Below are positions 33,701 through 48,700 of a DNA stretch of 64,000 nt, piece after piece. The translations under genes and the position numbers were made by a program. Source of the stretch: Arcuatula senhousia (Eukaryota > Mollusca > Bivalvia > Mytilida > Mytilidae); contig OZ020303.1 of the NCBI GenBank assembly GCA_963971305.1, positions 85,351,058-85,415,057 on the forward strand. The letters are read 5' to 3'. Under the pieces are notes generated by a model. It saw only the letters and a program-made list of their open reading frames with translations. It was not told where the DNA came from and did not search any database. The stretch's first letter is position 1; each line of letters begins with the position of its first letter.

Positions 33701-36700
33701 GTCCATTTCACAGACAGTGCATCAGCAATAAATTTGAACATGAACTGAAAAAGTCAAAGTGGTAAATGCAAAAATGCATCAAAGAGTAAATAAAATATAG
33801 TGTATCATAATAAGTGAAGCTCAGGTAAGCTGACATCTTAAGTTAATGAGAAACAAAAACCTCAACAACATTTATAACTAATGTGTAGTTTACAGCAAGT
33901 TTTCAATCATTTTCATTTAACCCTCTTGGTTCAGGAGGGACAAATGGGTACTCATCTGTGCATTGGGGGTGGGACATAAATGTCCTTATAAGTTTACTAC
34001 AGAAAGGACATAAATATCCCATTTTACAAAACATACAAGGTATTAATTCTTTAATATATTGGCAAAATCACTTAATATTTGTTATGCAAAATGATCCATT
34101 GTATGACATCAGTGCTTTTTTAAATCAAAAATATTTGTTTTGCACTTGAGAAAAACTTGAACATCACACATTATCAAAGTGTGTCACAACACTACAATGA
34201 CGTCACATTTTATTTCCAATACTTTTGATATGTTTTTTGAATTGGTTCCCGCACCAAGAGGGTTAAAGGAAACATTTATATCTAATGCTCAATAAACAAG
34301 AGGCTCCCAAGAGCCTCAATCGCTCACCTGAACTACACAGATACATATATTTGTAGATATTATTGTGCTTAACCATATGCGATTTAAATTGATGAAATAT
34401 CTTCGTTAGTTTTCAAGATATTGGGCTTAATAAGTGCAAATTTGGCAAAAATTAGGAAAAAGAACAATAACTCCCACATCAGCAGTCAGATCTTTTCCAA
34501 AATTTCAGGATAGGTAGATCTTAATATTCTGATCAATTTTGATTCCTTCACAATTTTGATATCTGAAACCAGTTTTGAGTTATTAGCAAAAAAATGAAAT
34601 TTGCCCCTATGTTCTATTTTTAGCCATGGTGGCCATGTTTTTTAATGAATCAAAAATCTGAACGATAAAGTTGTAGCATATAAGCTATCAAACAATGTGC
34701 CATGTTAAGATGCAGTTGGTCTTACCGTTTCAGACAAAACAGGGGAAAAGTAATGAACAATGGTAAATATTGACGCTTTAAGGGCCATAACTCCTAAAAG
34801 AAATGGTTCTACAGCTTTGACCTAATTACATGAATTGTAGATCTTGATGTGCTTAATCATATGCAATTTGAATTTTTGAAATATCTTGTATAGTTTTCAA
34901 GATATAGGGCTAAATCAGTGAAAAATTTTGAAAAAAATCCAGAAAAAGGGCAATAACTCCTATGTCGTTTGTTGGATCTTCTTGAAAATTTCAGAGCAGG
35001 TAGATCTTGAGATGCTAATCACTTTTGTCTCCCATCAGAATTTTGATATCTGTTACCGTTTTTGAGTTACTTGCAAAAAACTGTAATTTGACCCCTATGT
35101 TCTATTTTAAGCCATGGAGGCCATATTTTTTGACGAATCATAAATCCGAACAACAGAATTGTAGCATTTATGCTATTAAACAACTGTGCCAAGTTTGGTT
35201 GAAGTTGGATGCATGGCGTCAGACAAGTTAATCTTTGAAATTCAGGGTAAAAGTAATGAAAAATGGTAAAATTTGACGCTTTAAGGGCCATAACTCCTAA
35301 AAGAAATGGTTCTACAGCTTTGACCTAATTACATGAAATGTAGATCTTGATGTGCTTAATCATATGCAATTTGAATTTTTAAAATATCTTGTATAATTTT
35401 TAAGATATAGGGTTAAATAAGTGCAAAATTTTGAAAAAATCAAGAAAAAGGGCAATAACTCCTACATCAGTTGTTGGATCTTCTTGAAAATTTCTGGGCA
35501 GGTAGATCTTGAGGTGCTGATCACTTTTACACTACGCCAGAATTTTGATATCTGTTACCATTTTTGAGTTATTTGCAAAAAACTGCAATTTACCCCTATG
35601 TTCTATTTTTAGCCATGGCGGCCATGTTTTTCAACAAATCAAAAATCCCCACGCTAGTTTTATACTACCTATGCTAATTAACAACTGTGCCAAATTTAAA
35701 AGCCATTGGACTTATGGTGTTAGAGGAGTTAACGTTTGAAAAATGTTAACGACGACGGACGACTGACGACGGACGACGACGGACGCCAAGTGATGGCAAT
35801 AGCTCACATGGACCTTCGGTCCAGGTGAGCTAAAAATCCATCTGAATATCTTACCTTGTCGAGTTCATTTTAGTTGAAGCTGTATGTCTATTTTTATCCC
35901 CCATCGACATACATTTCTTGATGTCGTCTAACGTCTTTATCTCCATCTCAATAAGACCAGGTAGGTTGACCTTGTTACCAGCTGTTTTCAGGTCGAGTGT
36001 TTTAGCGTCCTTGTTTAGTAAGTCTACTATTGTCTCATTGTAGATCTCAATCAAGGCCACCTACAACCATGACAAAAATACATAGTAATGTAAACATTAA
36101 TCTAAGTTAAGTCTTTTAGCAGTTAACAGATTATTTAATTTAATTTAATTTAATTACTTAAACTATTGTATTAATGAATGAACTAAATAAAAATTTCATA
36201 AAATTTGTCATTTATCAGCTGAAAAAAGTGTCATGTTCAGAATATGTGCATATTTGTGGTGTTAAGCACACCATTCATTTAATCAAATTATTTTGTATGC
36301 TTAAAAATTATTTACTTTAACAGAAAGCAACAATTTTCCAGCTTTTCTTAAAGTTTACCAACCATTAAAATAAGTTGCAAGATAGAAATATCTTTAATGA
36401 ACAATGATGCATAGAGAGACAAAGCCAAATAGTTTACCTTAAGAACATAAGATACTGTTTCTTGCTTCTCTTTGCAGACTTTAAACAGTTCATTTATAGC
36501 CCTAAAATAAAAAAATAAAATACATGTAATATAAACACTTTAAAACATCTTGAAATAAAGTTGATAAACCAAGAACGTCTATTGATCCATCCCTTTAAAC
36601 CTTCAAAGATTAACTGAACTTTTGAATGACAGATCAAGAGGGCTTTATGGGATGGACTACCACTTCTTTCTATTGGATTTTGTTTCCATTTTTATGCCCC

Positions 36701-39700
36701 TGCTTTTCAATGTTTCGGTGTTAATGTTGAAAATATAATTATATATCTGATTGTCTTTTAAATATTCTGCTTCTTTAATAAAAAGAATATTCATTCTATT
36801 TTGACTTTTCTAAACAATCTATAGCAATAATAATGTTTCTAAAAATTTGTCCACATTGTCCATGACATGAAGAGAAATATACAACTAGAATTATAGGATA
36901 ATTAATTGGGTCGAGTGAATAACCAAAATATGATCATGAGTCGGTGAACGCACACAGATTTATACGAGTGCGCGGAACTCGCACGAGTGATCATATTTTG
37001 GTTATTCATGAGACCTAATTGATTATCGTATTTATTACATAGATAAAATGCCGCTAATATATAGTTTTTAATGAATTTATTTGAATGGCGTATGAATTTA
37101 GACCGCAGGAGTCATGCCGACAACGCAATACAATTCACGACATCATAATTGAGTTTGACCGGAAAGGACGCAAGAGTGAAAATATTTTTGTTATTTCACA
37201 TTGTGAATTTACCAGATTTTATTTCACTGGGAAAAATCGGTATTTCATATGCATCTATGTAATAATAAGACATGATGCACAGCTTTAAAATACATGTATT
37301 ATATTTTTGATTCAAGAGTATAATCATATAAAGATTTTTGTCCATACATTGATGTATAAGTGATGTATAAGTGTATAAATAGTATCAAACTGCCTTCATG
37401 GAAAAGTAGTTTAAATCTGATTTAGGATAGACACATGGACAAATGTGAGCCATTTACTTTCAACTTCTATTCTTTTATCACAAGACTATTCTAAACACTT
37501 ACCTGATGTTAATACCAGGATTTTTCTCAGGGCCCATCATGGTAAATGTTTTACCCGAGCCTGTCTGTCCGTACGCCATCAAACACACGTTATACCCATC
37601 AGCACAACATGTGATGATACCTTTGGTATCTTCAAACACCTACAAAATAAATATATCTTATGATTTTATTCTAGTTATTTTGACTCAGGGTTGGAGTCTG
37701 ATATCAGTTTCTATGCCATTTTTTTTCTTTTGACAATCTTGGGATGATTTCAGTGGGAACTCTCAACAGTTTTCATTTTCTTGGTGGTGGGTTAGACATG
37801 TTTCTTAATGCTTAAAGTGTATTCAATAGATTATTCTGGTGGTCAAGTACACTTAATTGGGAGTTGAATTCTGACCCCTAGTACATAGTTTCCTGGAAAA
37901 GCCATTAGTAGCTACAGATATTTCAACATTTGATTCAACGGATAATGAATTCATAATGTACATGATGTATTAGTTTCAATACAAAAATTGATATTTTTTT
38001 ATGAAGAAGTTTTTGAATAAATCCTCTTTTATAACAGTGCAATGCATTGAAAATATCCTTTGAAGATGCCCAAGAATACTTTCATGTTTATGTACATGTT
38101 TTGGATATGTGCTAACTATATTGAATAAAATTTTGGGGTTAGCTGTTTGAAATTTTGAAGAAAAAGATTTTCCACTTTTTTTTATTAATTATCTTCCTAT
38201 TTCAAACATTTCATATATTTTCTTTTCAGATTCTTTCATAATACAAGAGTTAACACTAAAGTACGTCGAAACTAGAAACGATTATTCTTTCTTACTTCCA
38301 CTATATTTTGAAATTACATGGATTTTCAGTTTCTGAGATCAAAAGATGTTTATAGAACTTAAACATTGCTATCATATGTATTGAAAAGTCAAGGTCAAAA
38401 GATGGGGATGCAACTGTGCTAAGCTACTAATGGGGCATATGCATACCAAGTTTCATCAACCTAGGACCTATAGTTCTTGAGATATGGAGGTGCTCGCAAA
38501 ACTTTTCCATTGCTATTATATGTATTGAAAATTGTCAAAGTCACTCAACTGGAAAATCAAGGTAAAGGTCAAAAGATGGGGATGCAACTGTGCTAAGCTA
38601 CTACTGGGGCATATGCATACCAAGTTTCATCAACCCAGGACCTATAGTTCTTGAGATATGGAGGTGCTCATAAAACTTTTCCAAAAAGTTAACGCCGCCG
38701 TCACCGCTGGTAAAGTAACACCTATGTCCCGCTCTGCTTCGCAGGCGAGACAAAAAATTAACCTAATTGTACTATGAAATATATGAACACAATAAAAGAC
38801 ATAGGAAACTGATCTTGGTTTTGGACCTCTGATTCCTAATACCTTCCGATGTTTTGATTTAAATGCTACTGATGAGAGGTTACTCCTTGAAATATCGTTA
38901 TTTAGCATATCAAAATTAACCGTTTACACCGGCGTTTTGGTATTTGTAACCTAGGCACTAGAATGCCTGCTTGGTGCCTCTTTGCTTCTGTCTAAAAATT
39001 TCCTTTGATTTTTTAGACCCCCAATTCATGACCTTGATTATTTAGACCCCCAAATCATGACCTTGATTATTTAGACCCCCAACTCTTGACTTTGATTATT
39101 AAGACCCCCAACTCTTGACCTTGATTATTTAGACCCCCAACTCTTGACCTTGATCATTTAGACCCCCAACTCTTGACCTTGATTATTTAGACCCCAACTC
39201 TTGACCTTGATTATTCAGACCCCCAACTCTTGACCTTGATCATTTAGACCCCCAACTCTTGACCTTGATTATTTAGACCCCAACTCTTGACCTTGATTAT
39301 TTAGACCTCCAACTCTTGACCTTGATCATTTAGACCCCCAACTCTTGACCTTGATTATTTAGACCCCAACTCTTGACCTTGATTATTTAGACCCCCAACT
39401 CTTGACCTTGATTATTTAGACCCCAAATCTTGACCTTGATTATTTAGACCCCCAACTCTTGACCTTGATTATTCTTCGTACCTGTTCCTGACTTGTATCC
39501 ATGTCAAAAGCTTTATCAAATGAAAACATCTTCTTTCCATTCTGTGGGTGTAACACCATCAAGTCCTGGTCATTTAAGAACTTAAGACAATTCTCAGCAC
39601 GATCGTCCTTCCTTGCACGACAGAACACACGGATATTTCCTCTCATTTCTTGTAACTAAATCAAACATGATTATCTTATTAGAGAGAGAATTTATATAAA

Positions 39701-42700
39701 TTGAATATACAAAGAACCTAATAATCAATAGCTGGTATCTATTCAACCTTATAAGCTTCATTGTATGCGAGTTCACTCTTGTTGAGCTTGCATTGTAAAT
39801 TTGTATTCAGCTGTTTTCGTTTGTTTTGTATGGTGTCTGTTCGTCTGTTCCTTTTTGCTGTTCTCTTTGGTGTTTATTGATTTTGTCTTTGCCCTTTCAG
39901 ATATTTGACCTTGGAATGCCCCTTTGGTACCTCTCTGCTTCTTTCATTCAATTCCATCATGTCTATGGAGTTGTGATCTAATTGTGACTTGAATCTTTGA
40001 CCTATCATTAGATGTCTTAAGATGTGTCAGTCAAATGAAATTCAATGGGAAGGCTATTGATACTGATAAGTGACAAATGGAGTGAATGACGAATGGACAC
40101 AAAACGTACTACTGCCTATCGGGAAATTAATATTCTTCTTAACTATCTGATTGTATAATAGCTTCCTCAGTAATGTCTCCTTCCTTTACAGAGCTTCTTC
40201 ATTCTTACCTGGTTATATAGTAACTTCCTCTGCAAGGCTTCCTTCCTGTACAGAGCTCGAACTTCTTCCATTTCCTCAACCTGAGCTGCCCCGGTATTTT
40301 TCATCTTCTTCATACCACCAACAGCCTGGTTTAAAATAAATACGAATTCAATACTTAGTCTCCACTTTGGCTATGATTGAGTTAACATTGATGATTCCTG
40401 ATCGATTTCTTTTTTTTTAGGGTTTTTGTGTTGTTCTCGTTTGTGTAGATAGATTTTGTCCTATCCCTTTTGAAATTTTGACATAAGAATACCCCAAAGG
40501 TACATCTTTGCTACTTCTTTAAAATTAAGTTCATGTTAAAGTGTGTAAAAGAGTACATTTGAACTTATGAATAAATCAAAGTCGCACATTTACAAAGTGA
40601 TTACTAGTACCTACAGGTAACATAATTTTAGTAAAATTTTCTCCATAGTTACGTGTAATACTTAATCAGTTTTACTTTTTGTTTACTTGATTGAATTTTC
40701 CAGAACAACCCTAAAAACCAGATCTTCCATATATAAATTCATGTCACCTTTGTATTAAAATATTTGGTACACAGAAGTAAATAAGTCACAAACATGCAAT
40801 TGTATTACACAATATAATACTTTTTGATGAAGATGCATGACACAAATTATAATGAGACTAGGCCTGAACCGATGAGTCTGAGGCATCTGCCAAACTGACC
40901 TTGCAACATGTTGCAGGTGACATAAGAACATTCAACTTTGAACTGTTAACTATTACAAACCAGTATTTTTAATAACTAATAACTACCTGTGCAATAGAGT
41001 CTTTCAGACCATCAAAATATCTCTGGACATCCATCTTAAGTTTGGAATGTGACTTTCTCAGTTCTATAGCACTCTTGTTCAATAATAAAATGTCGTCAGG
41101 GTTGACTGATTCTTCTTTAACCACTTGAGTTACGACCTGAAGAAAAAAAAATATCTATTAAAACTCCTGAAGTAAGTCAAACAAGTTTTCAGAAAACTGT
41201 TTACAATTAAAACCTTTAAAACAATGATTTTAATCATTTACTTACCAAATGGATTGTTCAAAGAAAAATTAATAAAACAATATAATAGTCAAGTCTAAAC
41301 CCTATATCATACTGAGTTGTGTGTGTGTTTGTTTGTGTTGGTGTTTAACACCCTTTATCGATGCACCTGGGCCATGTAAGGCGATCAGTTTTATTGGTGG
41401 AAGAAACCGGAGTTCCCGGAGGAAACCACCGACCTTGGGCAGGTAACTAACAAACCTAATCACATACAGTTGGGGAAGTCCTTTTATCATACTGAGGTGT
41501 GTGTGTGTGTTTGTCTTTATCGATGCACCTGGGCCATGTAGGGCGATCAGTTTTAATGGTGGAAGAAACCGGAGTACCCAGAGGAAACCACCGACCTTGG
41601 GCAGGTAACTAAAAAACCTAATCACATACAGTTGGGGTCCTTTTATCATACTGAGGAAGTGATGTTGAAAATAATTGTGTTGGGACAGGCAGAACTTTAG
41701 AACCTTTCTATTATAGTATGTACCATATAAGATTCTCACAATTTGCCAAGCATAGCTTAATTCATCATTCAAATATTTTCTATTTTTCCCCAACTGTAGG
41801 TGCACATCTTCTATATGTGTATGCCTGTGCAAAGTTTTCACTTTCTAAGGTACGGATTACACAAACGTTGTGAAGGAACAAAAGGTCTTGCTTACATACA
41901 GATGGATGGATAATTACACCTGCTTTTACTGTCGGTGGGGTAGTTCAATTATGAAAATATCTAAGTATGTTGCAAAATTCCATGTTCTTTCTAGATGCAT
42001 ACTTAGTTTCAGAAATTTTTGTTGAGTAGTTTCAGAGTATTTGCATGGTAATTAAATGAAACATTTTCTAAAATTCGGTTTAAAATACAATGTAATTGTG
42101 GAAATTTCCATGGGGGTATTTTTGCTTAATTCTTGATCACAAAATATCTGCAAATATCCACCATGCAAGTTGTCTATTCCTTAAATACCCAATGAAACAC
42201 GAACCTATTCCTGGTGGGAAAAGTTACATTCACAAAACATGAAATATCAGTGTGTAAAAATTTCCATGCTAACAGTCATGACAGTATTTTATTTGTTTTT
42301 CAGCCTTGTTTTAACAGTAACTGTAATCTTTGTTAGGTATTAGGTCAACCTAAAATAGGAACCCAAGTCAACTGCATATATGTATATAGGTTACACTATA
42401 CCTGTGGTACTGAATATACAGGTTACACTATACCTGTGGTACTGAATATATAGGTTACACTACATTACTCTATTTTAATGACCGGGTTGGTCATGGGTCA
42501 ATTATTTCAGACTTCTTCATTTAAATTCTACCTAAAAGACCGAGAAAATTAAGCTCCGCCCAACCTTGCGAATAAAATAGAGTAATACCTGTGGTACTGA
42601 ATATATAGGTTACACTATACCTGTGGTACTGAATATATAGGTTACACTATACCTGTGGTACTGAATATATAGGTTCCATTATACCTGTGGTGTTTTAGGT

Positions 42701-45700
42701 CTCATTGCTGTCTTAGGCCTCTCATGTTGTATTGCTGCCAAGTGAGCTTCCGCCTGCTTGGATTCAACTTCTAATGTGGTTATCTTCTCTTCCTGTGACT
42801 TAACCTGAAGTAAGGTGATAAAATACTGAACTACATGTACAAGTAAATTACTACGACTGAACCTGTGGTTACAATCATGTGATGATGTAGAATGCATCTA
42901 GAGCAAGTAAATAATGTGTAACAAATGAATTCTATCAACTTTTTCTTTTTCAAGTTATTAAATACTGAACTACATTTACCGGTACAAGTAAATTATGTAC
43001 TGATGTAAGGGGGATAACCCTTATTTTTTTAAACGAAAAACTATAATATTACTAAAAAGTGTAATATTTTTGTTTTCAATAAAATCTTTGACTGTGGTAC
43101 ATGAAACCCAATGAAATAATTTGTGTTTTGTATGTTTAAGATGTAACAGACTTTAACAACAAGGCAGATGAGTGACCAAACATAGTTTTTACTCTGTCAA
43201 TAAATAATGATGATTTTTAGGTTCTTACTTAAGTTCTTGGAAAAGACCGGCTGATCTTCCACAAGTGAAAGAATTTTTCAGTCAAAAGACCTAAAAAATT
43301 CTATCATGAGTGAAAGATCAATTCTTCTGCAAAAATTTATTTTTTTATATTCTGAAAGGTGGCTTTATTCTTAAAAACGAAAGTTTTAAATAACATTGCA
43401 TTTCATTGGTCGACATCATCGATCAATATCAGTACAGGCGGTTATTATTGGTTAATTGACTAGTGTAAGATTGCTGTACGTGCTTGCATCTCAACCTGGT
43501 CATATTACACACTGAAAAGAGTCATTTACTGAAGAATAGCTAATCAAATTCATTGTCATAAGAGGAGATAAGATATCAAGGTATTATATTTCACCTACAT
43601 TGTACTATTTATTAGAAACCATATACTTAACTTCAAGGTGTAAAATATATGTCATGACTGCTAGTCACTTTGAAGGCTGCTGGCTGTTTTCCTTTGTGGT
43701 TTTTAACATTTCTGTTTAGGAATGAAGGTTGCATTGTGCACACTTATTTTTACATCTCGTTACCTTATATATGATGCCTATGGAAGTCATCTTATTAAAA
43801 ATGTTATGTTTTATTGGATGGAGTTTGGCGTCTCATGAACATTCACACTGCTTGGTAAACTTACAATTTTCTCTGCTTCATCTTTAGCACTTCTCTCCTG
43901 CTCAAGTTGTCTTCTCTAAACAAAATAGAAAGACAACATATCTATTAAAATCTATTTCTATAATTGTAATTATCACACCAATAAATAAAATATTATTTTT
44001 TGGTCCATTTCCTGGTTTCATACTACTTGCACACACTTGTTGAGATCAAGTTTAATCTGATTAAAATCTTTCAGCTTAGATAATTTTTTTGCGTCAATTG
44101 ATACAGGTTATCTTTATTTATGATTATCCATTGAAGGTGTTACCTAAATTCAATATAATTCTCATACAAGTCATGATAGGTATATTAGACTGCAGTGATT
44201 TATATCTAAAATCTATAACAAGACCATACATCAAATGAAAGTACTAAGCAATCTTTATAGCCAAACTGATCATATAAGGACTTGAGTGTCTTTCATGCTA
44301 AGCCATTTTAACTCAGCTAACAGACAGACAGACAGACAGAGATACTGCAAACCAATAAATATCGGAGGCAAGTTGTTTTTGCTTTATTCATGAGGAACAG
44401 AAATTTGTGAAAATAAATTGTGCAAATGAACTATATTTCTTAGTACTCAAACATGTTCTACCAAAGATAAGGGAATTATATAGCTGTGAAACTGCCCTGA
44501 AACACGAAAACACAAGATAAAGTAATGACAAATTAAGTTGGTTCACGGCTATCTGAAGAATTTCTTACCAACTGTTTCACGGTCTGTTCTAATTCATTGA
44601 GTCTTTCTTCTTTGTTATTTTGGTCTTTAGCTTCCTTGCTTGTCTTTGGTGCCTTTAACCATTCTAAATAAAAATATGTTAGAATTCTAAGTCCGTATAG
44701 ACTAATGATTATTCTTAATTTTTTTAATCAAAGTGTGAAAAATTAACAGATTGTTAATTACTGTAAAAGACCAACATATCATTTTAAAATGTTTGTATCA
44801 AGTCAGGACAATTAAGATTTTCAATCCACATGTACATATGTCACCTGTTCTTTTTAATGTGGCTGATAATCCAGGTTTTAATTTATGGCTATCTATATCT
44901 TATAAGTAGTTAACAAAACAACCTGGTTTACAAGTTATGGTCCTTGACTTACCATCACCTTCAAGGTGGAGGTATGTATTTATACACTCATCAGCATCAT
45001 AATTACACTGCCGTAACATAGCCAGAATATCGTGTCGATCTTTCCAGTTGGGCAAAGCCTCCTCGACTTGGTCCACAAGTTTTTCCACCATTTCGTGATG
45101 AAGTTCATACCCTATTGGCATTCTCATCCATTGCCCATTGTTATGGTCATAGAAACAATGAATATTGTGTTTTCTCTACAAAAAAAAACCCAACATCTAA
45201 AAAAAATGTTAATGATATGTTTTCCCTGAAAATTTGAAGTAAAACACAAGTTATAATAGTCAATGTTGTGCTTTCTCTGTAAAAAAGATAACAGTGATCA
45301 ATGTGCTTTCTCTGAAAAATATAAAGTCCTTTCTTAGATGAAATATTGATTAAACCCATATGTTTAGGTCTGCATTAAAATTTTACACCTAAAATTGACC
45401 AATGTTAAGAGTCATTAGAAGTCAAGGTCAAATGCCACAGAGACAGAGTTGCGTTGACCATAATCTTTACATTTTAAATACAAATTAAATTGCCTAGATG
45501 TTGACCTTTTCATTCAACTATGCAATCTCCATAGAACACTTACAAGAAAGATAATATTACACTTCAACTCCCACTGGGAAGTAATACCTGTGGCTTGTAT
45601 GAATTGGTGTTTGAGATTTACCTGGAATATATAGGTGGGGATTTTTCCTTTCCTGGGATGCTTGATAACTCCCTCTCTGTCATCGTTGGATCCTCCACGG

Positions 45701-48700
45701 GACTGGTTTTCTCTTGTCCTTGACCCCTGACCTTGTTGACCTCCACCTGAACTTCCTGCTGCTGCACCAGCTGCTTCCCTGTTTCTCTGATCCTTAAACA
45801 AGCAAAAAGACTTACGAACTGCACTTGTAAACCTCAATATTTTAAGTTTTCAGCTTAAATCAGTGTTAGAGGCCAACCTTAAATGTCAGTGAACATTTGC
45901 TCCATATTGATGGCCTTCTTGTAAGTTGGGACAGAAAACAGCGATGTAAGTGCTATTCTTTTGCATTGTATTGATATTTACTGTAGAAGCAGAAATATTC
46001 ATGGAGGATTTAATTTTGTTTATTCCTGGGTAAGAAAAATCCTCGAAATTAAATCACAACAAATCTAAAATATTTAGTAAAAGAGTGTATATAAAAGCTT
46101 TGGATCCACAAAAATTTGTCCCCACCAATTCAGTTTTGTAGATAATGGATATTGTAGGGTTCAGCTGCAAACTGGAACATGAAATTTTATCCCCACAAAT
46201 ATATATGCTTATACATGTACAGTAATATGGTTTTATATAATGTATATTTATTCCATATCTCTTAAAGATCAAATGATAAACAGACTAAATATGGCATGGG
46301 TAAAAAATAATGGTATAGCCATGTTCCTATTTCCATTTTTTGTTACATTAATTTTGTTTGCAAAAAAGAAATGTCAAAATCTGAAGTTATGTCCCTTTGT
46401 ACTAGAAGAGATTACTTACATTTTCAGCATCTTTGACCACAGTATTAGTTATCAGAAGACCTTCTTGGTACCACCGCTTGGGAAATGGTTGCCATTCCTG
46501 TTCAAATAAAATATCAGTATGAAAACAAAACCAAATTTTCCACCTTTTTTCACCTTACCAGAAACTTAGCAATAGCTCTGATTCAATTGTCATACTGTTG
46601 ATTCATTTATTTTCGTGGGTATCAACTTTCGTGGTTGATGAAAATTGATTGGTTCGTGGTTCTGAAGTTTGCAGTATGAAGATCAATTATTATTATATTT
46701 CCTTTTTGTAGGGTATTAAATTTCATGGGTCAAGGCCGCCCACGAAAACCACGAAAATTGATACCGCACGAATAATAATGAAACTACAGTATTTAATAGT
46801 GCTCCTTTCGTTGCTTCTGTTAGACCAATAAATTGAATGGCCATCTACATGTACAATACCTTGGGGGTTGTTAATGTAAATTGGATGAGGATTAGGGTGA
46901 ACTTAATATTGTTACATCTTTAATTATATTTACAATTTAAATATTTTCATATCATAACACAACTGTGTAATCTTGAAAACAGAGAGTCCTTTAAAGAAGT
47001 AATGACTATGATTATCTTTAAGCACTTGTCAACATATTTTATTTTGTAAAAATATCAATTTAAGATTGTTCATACAGATCCTATCAATAGATGGAGATTG
47101 ATTTTTTACTACAGAATAACTGGTTTCCACAACAGATTTCTTTGTCACAGAATCGGTTTCTTGACAACCATTCCTTAATAATCTCCTCTGAAGTATAAAT
47201 ATGTAAATTATAACCGAGAATTTCTAATCTGTATCTACCTAAAGCAGGCTGAACAAATAACTATACACAGTCATGACTGGGGAAGCCTGTTCGATATTAC
47301 ATCTATAGAGGTGGTATAGGAATCAGCTGAATGCAAGACTGGTATTCCTGAATGAGTTTAATTATAGAGCCAGAAACGTATTTCATAATAACTCTCATCA
47401 TATAGTCAGGTTTATAGATCTTTTCATTTATACCTGATATCATGTTGCTACAAAAATTAAAACTTCCTTTTAAGGCATACACAGGTTAATGATATTATTA
47501 TTATTTCTTTTGATAAAATAAAATAAAAATAACCTCAGAACTTTTTTTTTTTACATTTAACCTTTTAATGTACATGTAGAGTTCAAGTCATGTTAAATAA
47601 TTATGGCTTACCAATTTACAAACTTATTAAGAAATAACTTTGAATGTGTACACTTTAAAGTTGATATTATTGAGAAATTAGAGGGTTAAAGTATTACACG
47701 ATCCCATTAATCAACGTAAACTGGATGGGTTTAAAGGGACAGCTAAATGTTATCATCTGTGTATAAAAGTTCACCACTTTAGAGGGATCTACTTTAATAA
47801 GTGTTCGTTCTAACTGAAGGTACAACACATATCTAACAGAAACTTTGGCCCTATTAAAGACATGAGTTTTTATTGATCATTTAAAATAATTCATTAATCA
47901 ATGACTTCAGTTAACCAGCAACATGAATAACAAACAACAGTCGATCATGCTCGTTCTAGAAAAAATAACGTCTTTGTATTTAATACTCAATCGTTCCATA
48001 AAAACTAATTTCATTGTTATTAATGCAATTGTTTTTTTAAAATGTCTAAGGTCAATATATAAAACATTTCCCTTCCATTAATTGCTTTGTAATATGGAAT
48101 TAAACCACTGTGTGTTTTAACTCAGGTGACAGTTCTTTTTATAAAAAATTATGTCTTAATTTATATGCATGTTAAAATAAAGTTATCAGGACTTATCTTT
48201 CAAGGGATTTTATGAGCTTTCATATTTATTATAGTTGTTTACTATATCTATGTATAACTTTTCATTGATGAATGCAGTCAACACTTAGAAAAAAACAATG
48301 AATTATATAATTAAGTTAGAATATAATTTGCTTTTGGTTTTGTTAACAGTTGCCAATATTTTTTTAAACAACTGTTTTGTTCAAATGTGAAAGAGTACCT
48401 TGATTGTATATGGTACATACATGACAGTTATAACTAACTTACAAAACATTGTGATTATGATTTAAACAATACTAAACCTCTTAGTTTCATTTTGGTTAAT
48501 TTTGTGGAAGGTAATATTGTAAATATTATAAATACTGATTTTTGTGCGTTTTATTTATCTTTTTTTTTGGGGGGGGGGGGGTGATTATTCTTGTAAGCCT
48601 TCATTTCACCTGATGTCCAGGTATCTGAAACAACTGAGCTCATTGTAAATGACTAAACAATGGGCAGCAACCAAATTCTAATGATATATTATGAAAATAA

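Larger units (their letters stand above)
37640..39481 (-). other. Kinesin intron with repeat family and minisatellite
   Basis: Holds 38390-38755, 38842-38948 and the 29-bp array 39012-39474. The rest is AT-rich without recognised features. Confidence 0.7.

Noticed and set aside
41302..41841. 179-codon - strand open frame, the longest in the window, as a gene
   Set aside because: It reads through two tandem copies of a dispersed repeat (41290-41660), which explains both its length and its internal repetition.
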